Positions 46,801 through 56,810 of a stretch of 64,000 nucleotides of DNA are shown piece by piece. This DNA comes from Steromphala cineraria (taxonomy: Eukaryota; Mollusca; Gastropoda; Trochida; Trochidae), in NCBI GenBank assembly GCA_916613615.1, contig OU744735.1, positions 56,521,582 through 56,585,581 on the forward strand, written 5' to 3'. Every line of letters begins with the position of its first letter. Position 1 is the first letter of the stretch. The notes beneath the pieces are model-generated. The model did no database searches, was not told the origin of the DNA, and saw nothing but the letters and a program-made list of their open reading frames with translations. Both the position numbers and the translations under genes were made by a program.

Positions 46801-47103
46801 GATTGATAATCATGTTTTGGGTAAAACATTGCACATTTGATCATTTCAGATGAAGCCGTAAATAAACGATTGCGGAACTTCAACCTTGAAGCATTTACTA
46901 AAAACCCGAGTGAGGACAATACAGCAGAAGCACGTGTATGTTATAAACAGCCGGATGAAGCCCTTGCTCCTGGTGAAAACACATTTAACTGTACAACTCC
47001 CGTGGTAGGTCGCTACTTCAGGGTGGCAATACCCAATCCTCTCGATAGTAACAACATAGTTCAGTTGTGTGAAGTAGAGGTCTATGGTTGGCTTATGGAA
47101 TAA
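31583..47103 (+). CDS. Secreted PAN/apple plus fucolectin-domain protein, 4 exons
   Basis: Exons 31583-31891, 43304-43385, 44919-45146 and 46850-47103 join in phase to about 290 residues. Order: signal peptide (about residues 1-25, hydrophobic ENLLGLILLSALPIITLQ), PAN/apple-like module (ETIKRSNLFSCAAECM ... ICKSVSFDKTEMTCYL), a short Cys-rich linker with five cysteines (CPRHECEKYQKC), and a fucolectin/FTP (F5/8 type C-like) domain ending LCEVEVYGWLME. FTP lectins bind fucose on microbial or host glycans, so a secreted pattern-recognition role is plausible but inferred. The intron 1 span of 11.4 kb holds LINE, MITE and minisatellite DNA. Extra small exons in that intron cannot be excluded. The first in-frame ATG at 31583 is preferred over an upstream TTG. 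Confidence 0.8.
32770..33125 (+). mobile_element. TTAA-flanked MITE, copy 1
   Basis: 356 bp with ends AGGGGCAGTAGCACGTTTT and AAAACGTGCTACTGCCCCT, flanked by TTAA at 32766-32769 and 33126-33129. TTAA duplication points to a piggyBac- or Kolobok-type mobiliser. It interrupts the LINE relic. Confidence 0.85.
34019..34470 (+). repeat. Three-unit ~150-bp tandem repeat
   Basis: GAAAAAGACTA recurs at about 34022, 34171 and 34328. Each is followed by GATAT(C/G)ATT, CATGGTGATTCCGCACAGAA and AA(G/T)ATGGCCGCCATGGCAGCC (the third reads GATGGCCGCGATAGC). The repeat opens a translatable frame, but nothing suggests a gene. Confidence 0.8.
34471..35159. other. Unassigned intronic sequence
   Basis: AT-rich, with scattered CAAGATGG / GATGGCAGCCAT motifs like those of the preceding tandem repeat; otherwise nothing recognised. 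Confidence 0.4.
35344..35401 (+). mobile_element. 58-bp palindromic micro-element with 15-bp target duplication
   Basis: Begins GTGAGTGAGTGAG. The core ACGCCGCT ... AGCGGCG forms a stem. It is flanked by identical TTGTTTAGGTTAAGA at 35329-35343 and 35402-35416. It splits a LINE frame, since NLNK- and WVILNLN-coding sequence lies on either side, which confirms insertion. It is the same family as 14742-14804. Confidence 0.8.
36421..38910. repeat. Inverted repeat bracketing the 58-bp minisatellite
   Basis: Left arm 36421-36461 (CAGTCGCTAGCAGAAG, AACTTCACGAATAATAATGC) and right arm 38860-38910 (GCATTATTATTCGTGAAGTT, CTTCTGCGAGCGACTG) are reverse complements apart from small indels. The arms may be the ends of a mobile element whose core expanded. 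Confidence 0.75.
36589..38793 (+). repeat. 58-bp minisatellite, about 38 units
   Basis: Unit: CTAGTAATTATCGTTTGACA, CTCTTATAGTACTACAACAC, TTAGAAGTTACATCATTA. Variants (CACTC/CGCTC, CTTATA/CTTAAA/CTCATA, ACACTTAG/ACGCTTAG) recur in blocks. The last seven or so units carry ACTTACAAG, so the array grew in segments. No coding frame. Confidence 0.95.
39078..39260 (+). repeat. 27-bp minisatellite, about 7 units
   Basis: Unit TCAATCCCAAATTCAGCAAG plus TACTATA, with a CACAGATTC variant. A 27-bp period keeps all frames open, which explains the short repetitive ORFs here; I do not treat these as genes. Confidence 0.9.
39261..40589. other. Intronic DNA without recognised features
   Basis: AT-rich; no repeats or frames that I can support. 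Confidence 0.4.
40590..41180 (-). pseudogene. Tc1-like transposase relic
   Basis: Minus-strand fragments in two frames resemble the DDE domain of Tc1-type transposases: RVGLVLIADESCFLLHHSD (first catalytic Asp in ADES), then GERYVCPCVVEADRFGGGGV, MLWGGVTSSGRE and GNLNGVRYRGEIL. A further fragment, LQELRQALPRTWNDIHQDFL, lies near 40650-40700. Frameshifts and stops make it dead. I found no clear terminal inverted repeats. Confidence 0.75.
41181..43303. other. Distal part of intron 1 with diverged repeats
   Basis: AAGCTGAAACTTTGTGTACA followed by GACTCCTTGACAAGT recurs at about 41766, 42492 and, more diverged, 42604 and 42708. GTAGGGGTAATG units (about 18 bp, four to five copies) occupy 43141-43230 just before exon 2. 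A segment near 42010-42080 resembles the 56-kb minisatellite unit in inverted form. Confidence 0.6.
43304..43385 (+). CDS. Fucolectin-like gene exon 2: Cys-rich linker
   Basis: Acceptor ATTTCAG, donor GTATGA. Encodes ALGGPCPRHECEKYQKCRVK then RGQQQCLG: five cysteines in 28 residues, possibly part of an EGF-like module. Phase 0 in, 1 out, agreeing with both neighbours. Confidence 0.75.
43654..44176. mobile_element. 523-bp Tc1/mariner-type MITE with a visible empty site
   Basis: Ends CACTCAGGGGCAAAAGAA and TTCTTTTGCCCCTGAGTG, each next to TA (43652-43653, 44177-44178). The unoccupied duplicate near 44615-44625 runs straight from CAGTATATACA into TAGAGTATT, giving the empty-site comparison. No transposase. 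Confidence 0.85.
44357..44430. mobile_element. 74-bp mini-MITE with 9-bp target duplication
   Basis: CATTCTCTCCCTCAGAGGCA and GCTCAGTG pair with CACTGAGC and TGCCTCTGTGAGGAGAGAAT plus a final G: ~28-bp inverted repeats with one small indel, leaving a loop of about 17 bases. GTCATGGAA flanks both sides (44348-44356, 44431-44439). A 9-bp duplication suggests a Mutator-type mobiliser. A possible half-copy (ACATTCTCTCCCTACAGAGG) is at 55863. Confidence 0.8.
44919..45146 (+). CDS. Fucolectin-like gene exon 3: N-terminal half of the FTP domain
   Basis: Acceptor TTACTAG, donor A/GTAAGT. Encodes TASSYYGDDAAAAAAAVDGN, GACFHVDLTQTTNASWWQVD, LGSEALITDVLIVNRKG. WWQVDLG and the VNR turn are family hallmarks. 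An alanine run is encoded by a GCT/GCA microsatellite near 44980-45000 and is probably length-polymorphic. Confidence 0.85.
45147..46849 (+). other. Intron 3 of the fucolectin-like gene
   Basis: AT-rich; no supported frames or elements. The 95-codon frame at 46306 has no recognisable features. Confidence 0.5.
46850..47103 (+). CDS. Fucolectin-like gene exon 4: C-terminal half of the FTP domain
   Basis: Acceptor ATTTCAG. Encodes NEAVNKRLRNFNLEAFTKNP, CYKQPDEALAPGENTFNC, GRYFRVAIPNPL, NIVQLCEVEVYGWLME and TAA. The RLRNF strand and the final LCEVEVYG strand are typical of the FTP fold. A candidate AATAAA lies at 47919, which would give a long 3' UTR. Confidence 0.85.
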
Positions 47104-48795
47104 TGTGTGATCAGTTAGTTGACTTAAACATTCTTGTGATGAAATAACTCATCAAGAACCATTAACTGGACTCTCTTCATAATTTACACATTGCATGTTA
47201 TTAGTCGATTTGGTGACCTTCACATTATTTTCAAGGTCACAGCAAAACTTTTGATTTACCATCAGTTTACCTGCATGTTAAGTATGTTAGTGTGATATCT
47301 CAAGAGTCATTCCCTGGATATATTTTATAAATCAATTTTAGGAAGACACCGGGCCAATTTGGTGTTGGTGACTTTCAAATTATGTCACAGTGAAGCCAAC
47401 ATGCATTTAAAGGTTCTTTTAAGGCTGATATGTTAAGAACTGTTCTCTATATTCTCTTCTTTTCCCCCCCACAAGGCTTCTTATTTGGAAGACCCAGGGA
47501 CGAGTTGATTTGTTATGATCTAAATGACATCTAGTAGCATGACAAGTGTAGACAAGTGTTTCTATGTAAAAAGTATGCATTTTGTTCACATCAATTTGCG
47601 GCGGGGTGTCATGTACAAATACTTGTTATGAGAAGAATATACACATTTGTAGATCAGTTGGCGCCAAGCTGACAATCTCCTTTTACAGGATGAAAGTATT
47701 AGATTTTTATCAGCTGGAAATATATTTTAGTTTCTTAAGTACATTTGATTGAATCATTTAAAACGTAATAGGCCTAATTGAATGAGTTCAAATCTATTTC
47801 TAAAATTTTGATCATCTCACGCTAAGATAAATTTTATAACTGTAATGGGTTTTTTTTCAAAACCAATCGAGGTGTGAAAATATGTCTTTTGTATTACAAT
47901 CAATAAGTTAGGTAATACAATAAAGTAGATTATGAGAGGTTTGATAAGTGCAATCAAATCTGTAGATGCGTATCATAACTATGGTGGATTTGTTTTCCGC
48001 AGTTTTGCTGACCAATCAGAACATTAAACTATCTATATCACTTATTATATATGTATTTAACAATTATTCGTCTATTTAAATGTTTTTTTCCAGTATGTGA
48101 TTATCATTATTATTATTTATGACGACATTACTTTCAATGTACAACGTAGAAGTTTATTTCAATTATCTGGGTAACAGATTTCAAACTGAATCTCGTGACG
48201 GCCAGACAAGAAGTTAAGAAGTGTGTCAGTTGACTGATAAAAAGTATTGCTGTTATCCATGTCCATCTGTTATCTGTATTTCAGTTATACATGTATGTTA
48301 TAGCTTAACAGATAAACATTAGCAGGGTTATTTAAATATCAGTTTAAAGACACTTCTGAATTGTGAACTTGAATGTAAATAAGAACATGAACTAAACCTT
48401 ACTAAATATTGCAGTTTGGAATTCATGCTTATAGAAAAACCAAGGAGGAAGGAATTTTTTAAAGATTACAATTGATGCTGACTGTTTCAGCTTCCGTTTT
48501 CGAGTAAGTTTAAATTTGATTTTGCCTCATCTTCTATCACCATGGTTTATCTTCTAATTACAACCTTAGTATTTGACATTTATTTGTCTTTTGAAATGCG
48601 TTTTATCTAGTGTGTGATTTAATCATTTGTTTTGATGGAAGATTACTTCTTTCAATGTACTGTTGTAATTTTGATTCAAATATTTACCCAACTTGGACTG
48701 ATTCATGTTGCTGGGTGACTAGAAGTGAAAAATACGTGTCAGTTAAACAATACAAGTTATTTATTTTTTCGATTCAGATATATGTCATGTTTTAA

Positions 48796-49118
48796 ATGGA
48801 CAGTAACACGTTTTTTTTTAAAATTCAATGTTCTAAAATGTTCACATTTGATTGTAATTTAATGCTAAATGTATATTATTGATAGTGTCAAAAAGTTCTT
48901 TACACAAATCAATTATCTATAGTCACTTGACAAAGTTTAAAGATTCACATAAAATCTACTGGTGAAAGAAAGTGGAATCGCTTGGTTACACTTTATGTTA
49001 TATATTTGATTTATTACTGCTTTTATATTTTAAATAAGTTTTCTTTTAATTTTGAACCATTAATTTTCATGTTCCTGACAAATCCTTATATTCTCTCTCA
49101 AAACGTGCTACTGTCCCT
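48796..49118 (+). mobile_element. TTAA-flanked MITE, copy 2
   Basis: Ends ATGGACAGTAACACGTTTT and AAAACGTGCTACTGTCCCT, with TTAA at 48792-48795 and 49119-49122. Interior shared with copy 1 (GAATGCTAAATGTAT(T)ATT, ATTGATAGTGTCAAAAA). Confidence 0.8.
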
Positions 49119-51518
49119 TTAAAAGATAAACATTCCTGGTTGGTGGATAAGTTCATTACTCAACTGCTGATCAAAGGAGAGTCCCAGAGGTTGTCAACTT
49201 GAATGTTAACATGTAAAAATCATCATTTTGCAAATCTGAATTCTTATATAATATTTATTCAAGGAAAGAAAGCATTTGTTACAAGAATTGCAATTGGTTC
49301 ATATGATTAACTGGGCTTTCCTTTTTCAGTAACAAATGAATTTGCCCAATCTTCTATGGTTTTACAACTTAAATATATATGTCATTTAGATGTTTGTGTA
49401 AATAAGGATTGTTTTGTTAACTTACATAAAAACTGAGCCATTCTTTCATCACTGTAGATATCATGCACATATGTTAACATGTTATTCTATATAGTTTTCT
49501 TATCCTAATTACTAATCCTGCGATCAATAAGTTTGATAATGTAAAAACTTCGATTATAAGTGGTATGATGAAGTGTAATCACTCATTTACATTTGGATTA
49601 ATATCGTGTCTGTTGCTTATTTGTTCTCTTAAAATATGCTGATGAAAAGAGACTATTTCATTGTCGTTGTCAAATATCATTTCCATCTCATCAAGTGGAG
49701 TGAGGAAGAGATATGTTCACGAGTGGCACAGACACGAGTGAAACTGAGACTTTTTCATTCATGAGATGAGATAGAAATTATGTTCACCAAAAACAATGAA
49801 ATGGTCTATTTATTATATAATTTTAGCATCATACAATGTAGGTGTCAGACATCAAAGGCAATGTTTTGCTCTTGTAATGAATGACATAGTATAGTCTCTC
49901 TCTTTATCCTCTCCGGTAAATATAGTTTGATCGAAATAAATACAGATTAAATGGGAAAGTGATTTTGATAGATATATGATTGATGAACGTTATCAATATT
50001 ACATCCACATATGAAACAAAGGATCATTATGAATTTTGAAAAGTGAGTTTTGATGTGAACGGCTAAAGGGAGTGAAGCTGCTATGTTATATTCTAATTAT
50101 TCAATAAATCGGGTTATTATTTTGAACAGATTATCGTATTTGTATATCTTCTCATTACAACTCTTTTCAGTATTTGACAATTGTCTTTTGAAATATGGGT
50201 TTGCCTTGTATTTGACTTTTATTATCATTATTAATAGAAAAGAATTTTTTAATCTACAATCATAATTTTGATTCAATCATTTTCGTAACGAACTTTGACT
50301 CAACTGCAACGGTTTGACCAATTCAATATATGTCATATTGATTTTTGTAAAAAAAGATGTGGTATTGCTTTAAATTAGAAGTGCACCACTTTTTGTTTTA
50401 ATCGCAGTAGATATGTACATATGGTTATGCTAAAATCTCATATTCTACAATCAATAAGTTTGAAAACTTCGATTAGAAGTGGTGTGATAAAGTGCAATCA
50501 CTGATGATAGATGAATATCGTATTCTTTTTTGATGATTTTTTTTCTTAAATTTATTTTTGTCATTCAGGGTATACTATTGAACAGTTTACAATATATGTT
50601 TAATTTTCTTATTACAACTCCATTCAGTATATAACACGTATCTGTCTTTTAAATATGTGTATCTAATATGTGATTTTTATTAATTATTAATTTATGAATT
50701 ATTGACCGAAGTTGTTATCTTTCAATGTACAATTATTTTCGTAAATGGGGACTGATCCATGTGACTAAGTGACTAAAAGGAAAACATATGTATCAATAGA
50801 CCAATATGTATTGTACCCATTGATTGATTTTCAGATTTACGTTTATGGTATAAACGAAATACAAGGAAGCTAGTTTACTTACTATATCGAGGTTTTTGGA
50901 AAATGGCCGAACTGAGTCAGGCAACCAAAAACTAGAACATTTTCCAATCAAAATGTTTATTGGACGTACATGTACCATGCCACTTTAAGAATTATCATTC
51001 AAAAATATGCGTAATAAAGTAAATTCAACACCGCAAATTAAATGTAAACTTACAGAAACATACTTGCTTAAAGAAATGTGCAATTCTTGCTGTTTTGAAA
51101 TAATATTTTATCAATGTTCATAATAGTTTTACTTTTGATATTGATGTTAGTTTATTGTGATTTTTTTGAAAACTAGAAGTGGTGAATTATTTTTTGAATT
51201 TCAAATAATGTACAAATGTTGACATATTCATCTGATCCTATTAAAACTGAAAATGTTTTCTGTGCAATGTTCAATTTATTCTATACTGAAATCTGACGGT
51301 TAAACTATATTCACGCTTTTCAGCTGCCATTAGGGTACAGTGTATTTTCAAATCATGCTGAGATTTGAAGGCAATATGTTTTATAATTTTTTAAATTTTT
51401 TTCTACAACATGCTTATATTTTACATGTGCATGCTTATAATCAATTTGTATGTATTAATTACAATATGCACATTATATATGACAAGGATAATAACGTTTA
51501 AATATCAATCGGTCTTAA

Positions 51519-51705
51519 AGGGGCAGTCACACGTTTTTAAGGGGAATATAAGTTGATATCAGGTAAATGAGAATTAATGGTTCTATTAAAAGACAATGTA
51601 TTTAAAGTAAATGAAGCAATAATAAAACAGATATATAATGTTAAGTTCAGCCATACGATTAACTTTTCTTACACAAAATAAATTAAAGGTGTTTCCCCTG
51701 TTTCC
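51519..51705 (-). mobile_element. TTAA-MITE, copy 3 (truncated, inverted)
   Basis: Starts after TTAA (51515-51518) with AGGGGCAGTCACACGTTTT and follows the reverse complement of copy 1 to about AAATTAAAGGTGTTTC. The other terminus is missing. Confidence 0.7.
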
Positions 51706-53457
51706 AAAGTTTAAAGTAGCTTTGATCTGTATATTTACATGTGTAATGAGTTTGTATGTATTGATCTGTATATTTACATGTGTAATGGGTTTGTATGTAT
51801 TGATCTCTTCAGAGAATCCAGCTAACACCGTTAATAATTAAATGATGTTTTGACAGTTACAAAGGAAACGTGAGCGATGATTGATTTCTTACGTTGATAA
51901 TATGCAGACTTGGTTCACAATGGCTAATTGTTAGAGTTGAAGGTGCAACCACGTGTAGCCGAGTTTTCAGCATCAACAATAACTCTTACATTCGACATTT
52001 CTTTAGTTTCAAGATTCAATAGATAATTCTTCGTCTCTAGTATTGTTGTAAAATTGTATTTTATCTTTTTTCAAAAAGTTTCCATAACACTCGTAAAGTA
52101 CTCCCTTTCTCGTTCATGAATTAACAAAAAACAAGATGTTATGGATATCAATTCCCTGTTTATACATCACTCAGCTGCCGGTATAAATTCTAAAACGGAT
52201 TTCAAGTATGTTCTTATAGATGTTATATAGCCTTGACGAAACAACAAATAAGATTTTGATAAAATGATTAAAATGAAAATCGGCAGTCATGATGCATTTT
52301 ACAGATGATTACTATACTATCTATATAACAAAAAACTCATATTTCCATTCAATTTTTACTTTACAATTTCTACATCAAATGTTTCTTTTAGTATTGTTTC
52401 CAAAATAGCCCCAATGTTCTCTGAGACCCAACATTTATTTGCAATCACTAATACGTACTTTCACTCCTTTAAACGATAAATCACTTTGTTGTGCTGAACG
52501 TCAGCTTAGCCTTGGAGAGAACTTAACAAAACAACAACATATTTCTGAAAAAATAATCAGTAGTCCTTTTTTTTTATAAATGTAGAAGGAATCGATTAAA
52601 AGTTTTGATTTTTATCTTTTTTTAAGACCATAATTTTACGTTTGTTGTAATAGGTTTTCAAAGGTTATGGGAGTCAATCTCGAAGCCAGTTTATTATAAC
52701 ATGACTAAATGCTATATCATAACATTTCAGGTATTTAATTCCAGTTAGGCTCCCCAAAGAAACTTGTTTCTGGTCATTATTTTCGGGCTAAAATGATGTA
52801 ATGATGCGGATTTTTCTTTTATTTCCAATTTTTTAAATATTGAACATGAAGCAAAATGAAATAAATATAAACTTTGAATAACTTTCTCAATGTTTCCTTG
52901 AAGGAAATCATGGACAGAAATGAGTAACATTTGAAGAGCCTACGTTTCCATGATCTTTTTCTCTACCAATTAACTAAATTTCCGTTTTTCCCTTGTCAAA
53001 GTCTTGAACAAAGGTTAGATGCAGGGATTTGAAACTGACGTGAGCGGAAACCAGAAAAAAAAAACTTTTTTAGGCCTGATGTGAATTTGGGAGGTCAATG
53101 GCTGTTCAGTTAAAGGAGCTTGACTTACTGATTCCATCACTTCACCTGACGCCTGTAATACAAAACAGATAGTCCACAAACAACAAGGAAATCAATATTG
53201 ACTTTAGATATCACTCTCTCGAGTGTTTAATATTCAACCAGGGTTTCGGTCATACACGAATAATTTTCCACATGATTCATTAAAGAGTTGTCACATTGTC
53301 CTTCCAGAAGAAACCTCTAATGAATTATGGTGGATACAGTAGCAGCTGTGTTCTAGAAAAAATCTATTATTCAATATACATGTACTCTCCTCGATAGTTA
53401 ACAATCTGTCGGATTATCCAAATACATAGAGTAAAGACAGAGTTATCTCTATGAATC

Positions 53458-53791
53458 TCAAACTGACAACTCGCAAACAGGTGGCCAACACCATATCATC
53501 ATTGGTTTTTCTGGCGGGCAGAGCAGATGCCGATGGTACAAAGGGGAGGCTCTTCGTAGCAAATCCTTCCACTTCTTCTTCACTTCATCGACATCACGGT
53601 TAACACCGGCTGATCGGGAGTTGATCACGGCAGTGATTCGTCTCCATTCCTCCTGTTTATGTCTGTCTGTTAGTGACAGAATTTGTCAGCCTTGATTGGA
53701 GAATGCTTTTCTTTTCACTGTACATTTCTAATAGTCAAATTATCTCCCCATCAGTGAAATTTGGTTTCCTCTGCTTTCTTGATTCCGCCAT
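53458..53791 (-). pseudogene. Myb/SANT-like DNA-binding protein gene with in-frame stop
   Basis: The ATG at 53791 begins MAESRKQRKPNFTDGEII, then TGA at 53735-53737. The same frame continues LLEMYSEKKSILQSRLTNSV, EEWRRITAVINSRSAGVNRD and VDEVKKKWKDLLRRASPLYH, and ends at 53458. The pattern of aromatic and basic positions with EVKKKW.DL is that of the Myb/SANT-like (Myb_DNA-bind_5) domains found in Harbinger-transposon accessory proteins and NAIF1-like proteins. The last part is embedded in the left inverted arm. Confidence 0.7.
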
Positions 53792-53879
53792 CATGGATCG
53801 CTCAAGAAATACCGCGAAGTTCTTTAGCGCGATTTCCCGGCAGTTCCCGGCAGTTTAAACGTATGAAATCTAATTATAG

Positions 53880-54745
53880 CACGCTAACGCCTAGGCGTAA
53901 AGCTGTTACGTCGGACTTAGCGGCGCCGGGACTAAGACACTGCTGTGCATGCCGCGTAAAACGGAGGCGCTGCTAAGACTAGCGCAACGCTTTACGCCTG
54001 GCGTAGCCTGCGCCCGAGATGTGCATACGGAAACAGGTGTCACAGTTTCCTGCGAGTTCCGAAGGTGTGTCACTTGGTCCGCTGATTTTCTTTCTTTGGG
54101 CTGTGAGAGGGGCCAGCATTGAGGTCTCTGATTGACTTCTGTCGACCCCTCCCGCCAAAGGAAACCCAGCCAGTCATGTTGCCGGAGATGGTGGGAGCCC
54201 CTCCTCCCTTCTTCTTGGGTGTAGTGGCCTGGGACGAGGATCAACCCCAGCCAGCTGCCAGTTTGGTTGTCAACTCTTGTTGCTGACTCTTCTGGCACTG
54301 GCGGAGGGCCCCGCGATCTGCCCATCAGAGAGGGAAGAGGAAGTCCCAGGAGCAGACCTTAGCCTGTTCTGCAGCTCCGCCGGAAGGTTAGTTCGAGCCA
54401 GGGAACCATCATGCCTGAGATTTGTGCCCCCAACGCTGAAATGCGGGAGGTGCACAACATCAACTGATCAAACTTAACGGTTATGGAGCTGAAACCATGA
54501 TAGATGGCTTTTGCAGCCAACTTAATTCCTGTGTCATTATTGGAAACCGCCATCGCCTGGTACATGTGAGTGACATGGGTGGACAACCCCAGAATACTTC
54601 TCGCCGCCTTGTCCAGGTACGACAAGGACGCATCTGACACCAGGATCCAGGGTAGGACCTCCTGCCAGTAGATCGCTCGACCCTGCTTTTGTAGAGGGAG
54701 ACATCCGCATCCCTGTTCGACCCGCTCCTACTACGCAGAGGTTAT
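53880..54745 (-). pseudogene. GC-rich decayed coding-like stretch, possibly retroelement gag
   Basis: Clearly more GC-rich than its surroundings. Minus-strand frames (54640-54359: LSYLDKAARSILGLSTHVTH, NNDTGIKLAAKAIYHGFSSI; then KKKGGGAPTISGNMTGWVSF) look protein-like but are frameshifted against each other. A basic glycine-rich tail would suit a Gag C-terminus; I cannot name the family. An inverted repeat (ACGCCTAGGCGTAAAGC / GCTTTACGCCTGGCGT) is at 53888-54005. Confidence 0.35.
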
Positions 54746-55073
54746 GTCAGAAAAACAAAGATGATATGGGGTTGGCCACCTGTTTGCGACCCACCTCCTC
54801 TGTTGGATTCCTGCATTTTGTTAATTATTGAGGAGGGTATATCAAATAATAGTATGTTTTTGTTTAAACAAGTAGGTAAGTTAACAATCGTAAGCTCCCC
54901 TTTGTACCATCGGCATCATCTCTGCCCGCCAGAAAAGGCAATGATGATATGGTGTTGGCCCCCTGGTCGCCAGTTGTCAGTGCGGGATTCATAGGGAAAA
55001 CTCTGTCTTTACTCTGTGTAAGGATTGTCAGAATTAAACAGATTAGGATAATCAGGCATATTGTTAACTATCA

Positions 55074-56164
55074 ACGGTTAGTATAAATAATGATGTTTAA
55101 ACAAAAACAGACTATAATGAGATACGTTTAACAAGTTATTATTCAAGAACCATGCCATTATTTTCAACTTGCAAAGAATAAGGAAAACATAAGTAATGAT
55201 AAAAATTCAAATTAATCATCTCACATTTTTATCTTCAAATGACTCCTCAATTCTTCTTCAATGCAAATTTTTTAACACCCATATATATTTTTGGAAGTTT
55301 TCAAAATGCATATGATTAACTTAACCACTTATCAAACATCATCAACTCATCATTCAAACTATCATAGACAAGTTTCCAAATTCCGTTTGACTTAATGACG
55401 CACGTCGCTGTCCTGCTTTTGATCATTATTAAGACTTGAAACCTTATTATACACGGTAGATCGGATCAAAGTGATACTTTCCTTCTACCGATATTTCTTA
55501 ATGAAATGACATCATAATGAGTATTGAGTACATCATATGTGAGCCTAAACAACTCAGGAAGTTGCTCTATAAAGGGGTTGTGATTCAACAGTCTAAAGAA
55601 GTGGAGACTGGGCAGGTTTGGGGTTCCATCTGTACGTCAAAAGCATCTTAAAATTAACCAATCAACACCTCACTCCTCCTAGCAGTGACGACACATGGGC
55701 TTAGCTGTTACTTTCAGTTGTCCCAATTGTAATACAGCTTAGACAACCGGAATATCCACCCTTAACAAATCAAAGGCTTTCTTTATATTGATTTGTATAG
55801 CTACACCAGCTGCTTTACATTTGCCTTTATGTTTAACATCGATCCTTGTCATCTATTCTACGACATTCTCTCCCTACAGAGGTAGATCAATTAAAAAATC
55901 ATTGATCCAAAGTTCATTGTGTTTGAGTAGTATTCCCTAGCGGCAACTGTCACACCGCAACCGACAAAGAACTGACAAAGGATCGTCCATTGAATATACA
56001 TGTATGTTAAATACACACACCCAAACTAGTTAAAACTAGCTGTAATGTATACGCCCCATAAGTTCTCACGTTACATCTAGCTACTAACCCACCTGGTCCA
56101 TATCAACCATGCACTGAAATAACACAATGGAAAAAGAACTGGCTGATCTCTTTGAATTGCGCGT
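55074..56164. other. Intergenic DNA, nothing supported
   Basis: Only the ACATTCTCTCCCTACAGAGG string near 55863, a possible half-copy of the 74-bp element, stands out. Confidence 0.4.
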
Positions 56165-56810
56165 CGCTATATATGCAGCAGCATTATGCTCTAGCCTATC
56201 CCCTGATATCCTTTTATATATTCAGCCGTATCGCTTTATATGCAGCAGCGTTATGCTCCTAACTATCCCCTGATATCCTTTGATGTATTCAGTCCTATCG
56301 CCATATATGTATATGTGGCAGTGTTATGCTCTAGCCTATCCACTTATATCCTTTGATGTATTCAGCCGTATCACTATATATGCAGCAGCGGTATGCTCTA
56401 GCCTATCCCCTGATATCCTTTTATATATTCAGCCCTATCGCTATATATGAAGCAGCGTTATGCTCCAACCTATCTCTTGATATCCTTTGATGTATTCAGT
56501 CGTATCGCTATATATGAAGCAGCGTTATGCTCCAACCTATCTCTTGATATCCTTTGATGTATTCAGCCGTATCGCTATATATGCAGCAGCGTTATGCTCC
56601 TAACTATCCCCTGATATCCTTTGATGTATTTAGTCCTATCGCCATATATGTATATGTGGCAGTGTTATGCTCCAACCTATGCACTTATATCCTTTGATGT
56701 ATTCAGCCCCATTGCTATATATGATGCAGCATTATGCTCCAAACTATCCACTGATATCTTTTGATGTATTCAGCCATATCTCTAAATATGAAGCAGTGTT
56801 ATATCTATAG
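56165..56810 (+). repeat. ~60-bp minisatellite, about 11 units
   Basis: Unit: GCAGCAGCGTTATGCTC(C/T), A(A/G)CCTATC(C/T)C(C/T)TGATATCC, TTTGATGTATTCAG(C/T)C, (G/C)TATCGC(T/C)ATATAT. Units are imperfect. Inverted single-unit matches occur near 61440 and, weaker, 42030. Confidence 0.9.

Larger units (their letters stand above)
47104..53392. other. AT-rich intergenic DNA with old segmental repeats
   Basis: Related blocks recur: (A/G)ATCAATAAGTTTGA(A/T)AA at about 49521 and 50449, with a weaker form at 47898; CTTTCAATGTAC at about 48132, 48651 and 50720. They indicate three diverged copies with ~1-2 kb spacing. A 42-bp duplication (TGATCTGTATATTTACATGT) sits at 51720-51810. Two TTAA-MITE copies are listed separately. 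No gene supported. Confidence 0.5.
53393..55073. mobile_element. Foldback-type element with ~170-180-bp inverted arms
   Basis: Left arm 53393 to about 53565 (GATAGTTAACAAT, AGAGTAAAGACAGAGTT, CCAACACCATATCATCATTG, TTTTCTGGCGGGCAGAG). The right arm, about 54893-55073, is its reverse complement with moderate divergence. A third partial copy (GATATGGGGTTGGCCACCTG) lies at about 54765 in the right-arm orientation. Between the arms sit a broken Myb-like frame and a GC-rich stretch. It could be a Harbinger-related composite or an inverted segmental duplication. Confidence 0.6.
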
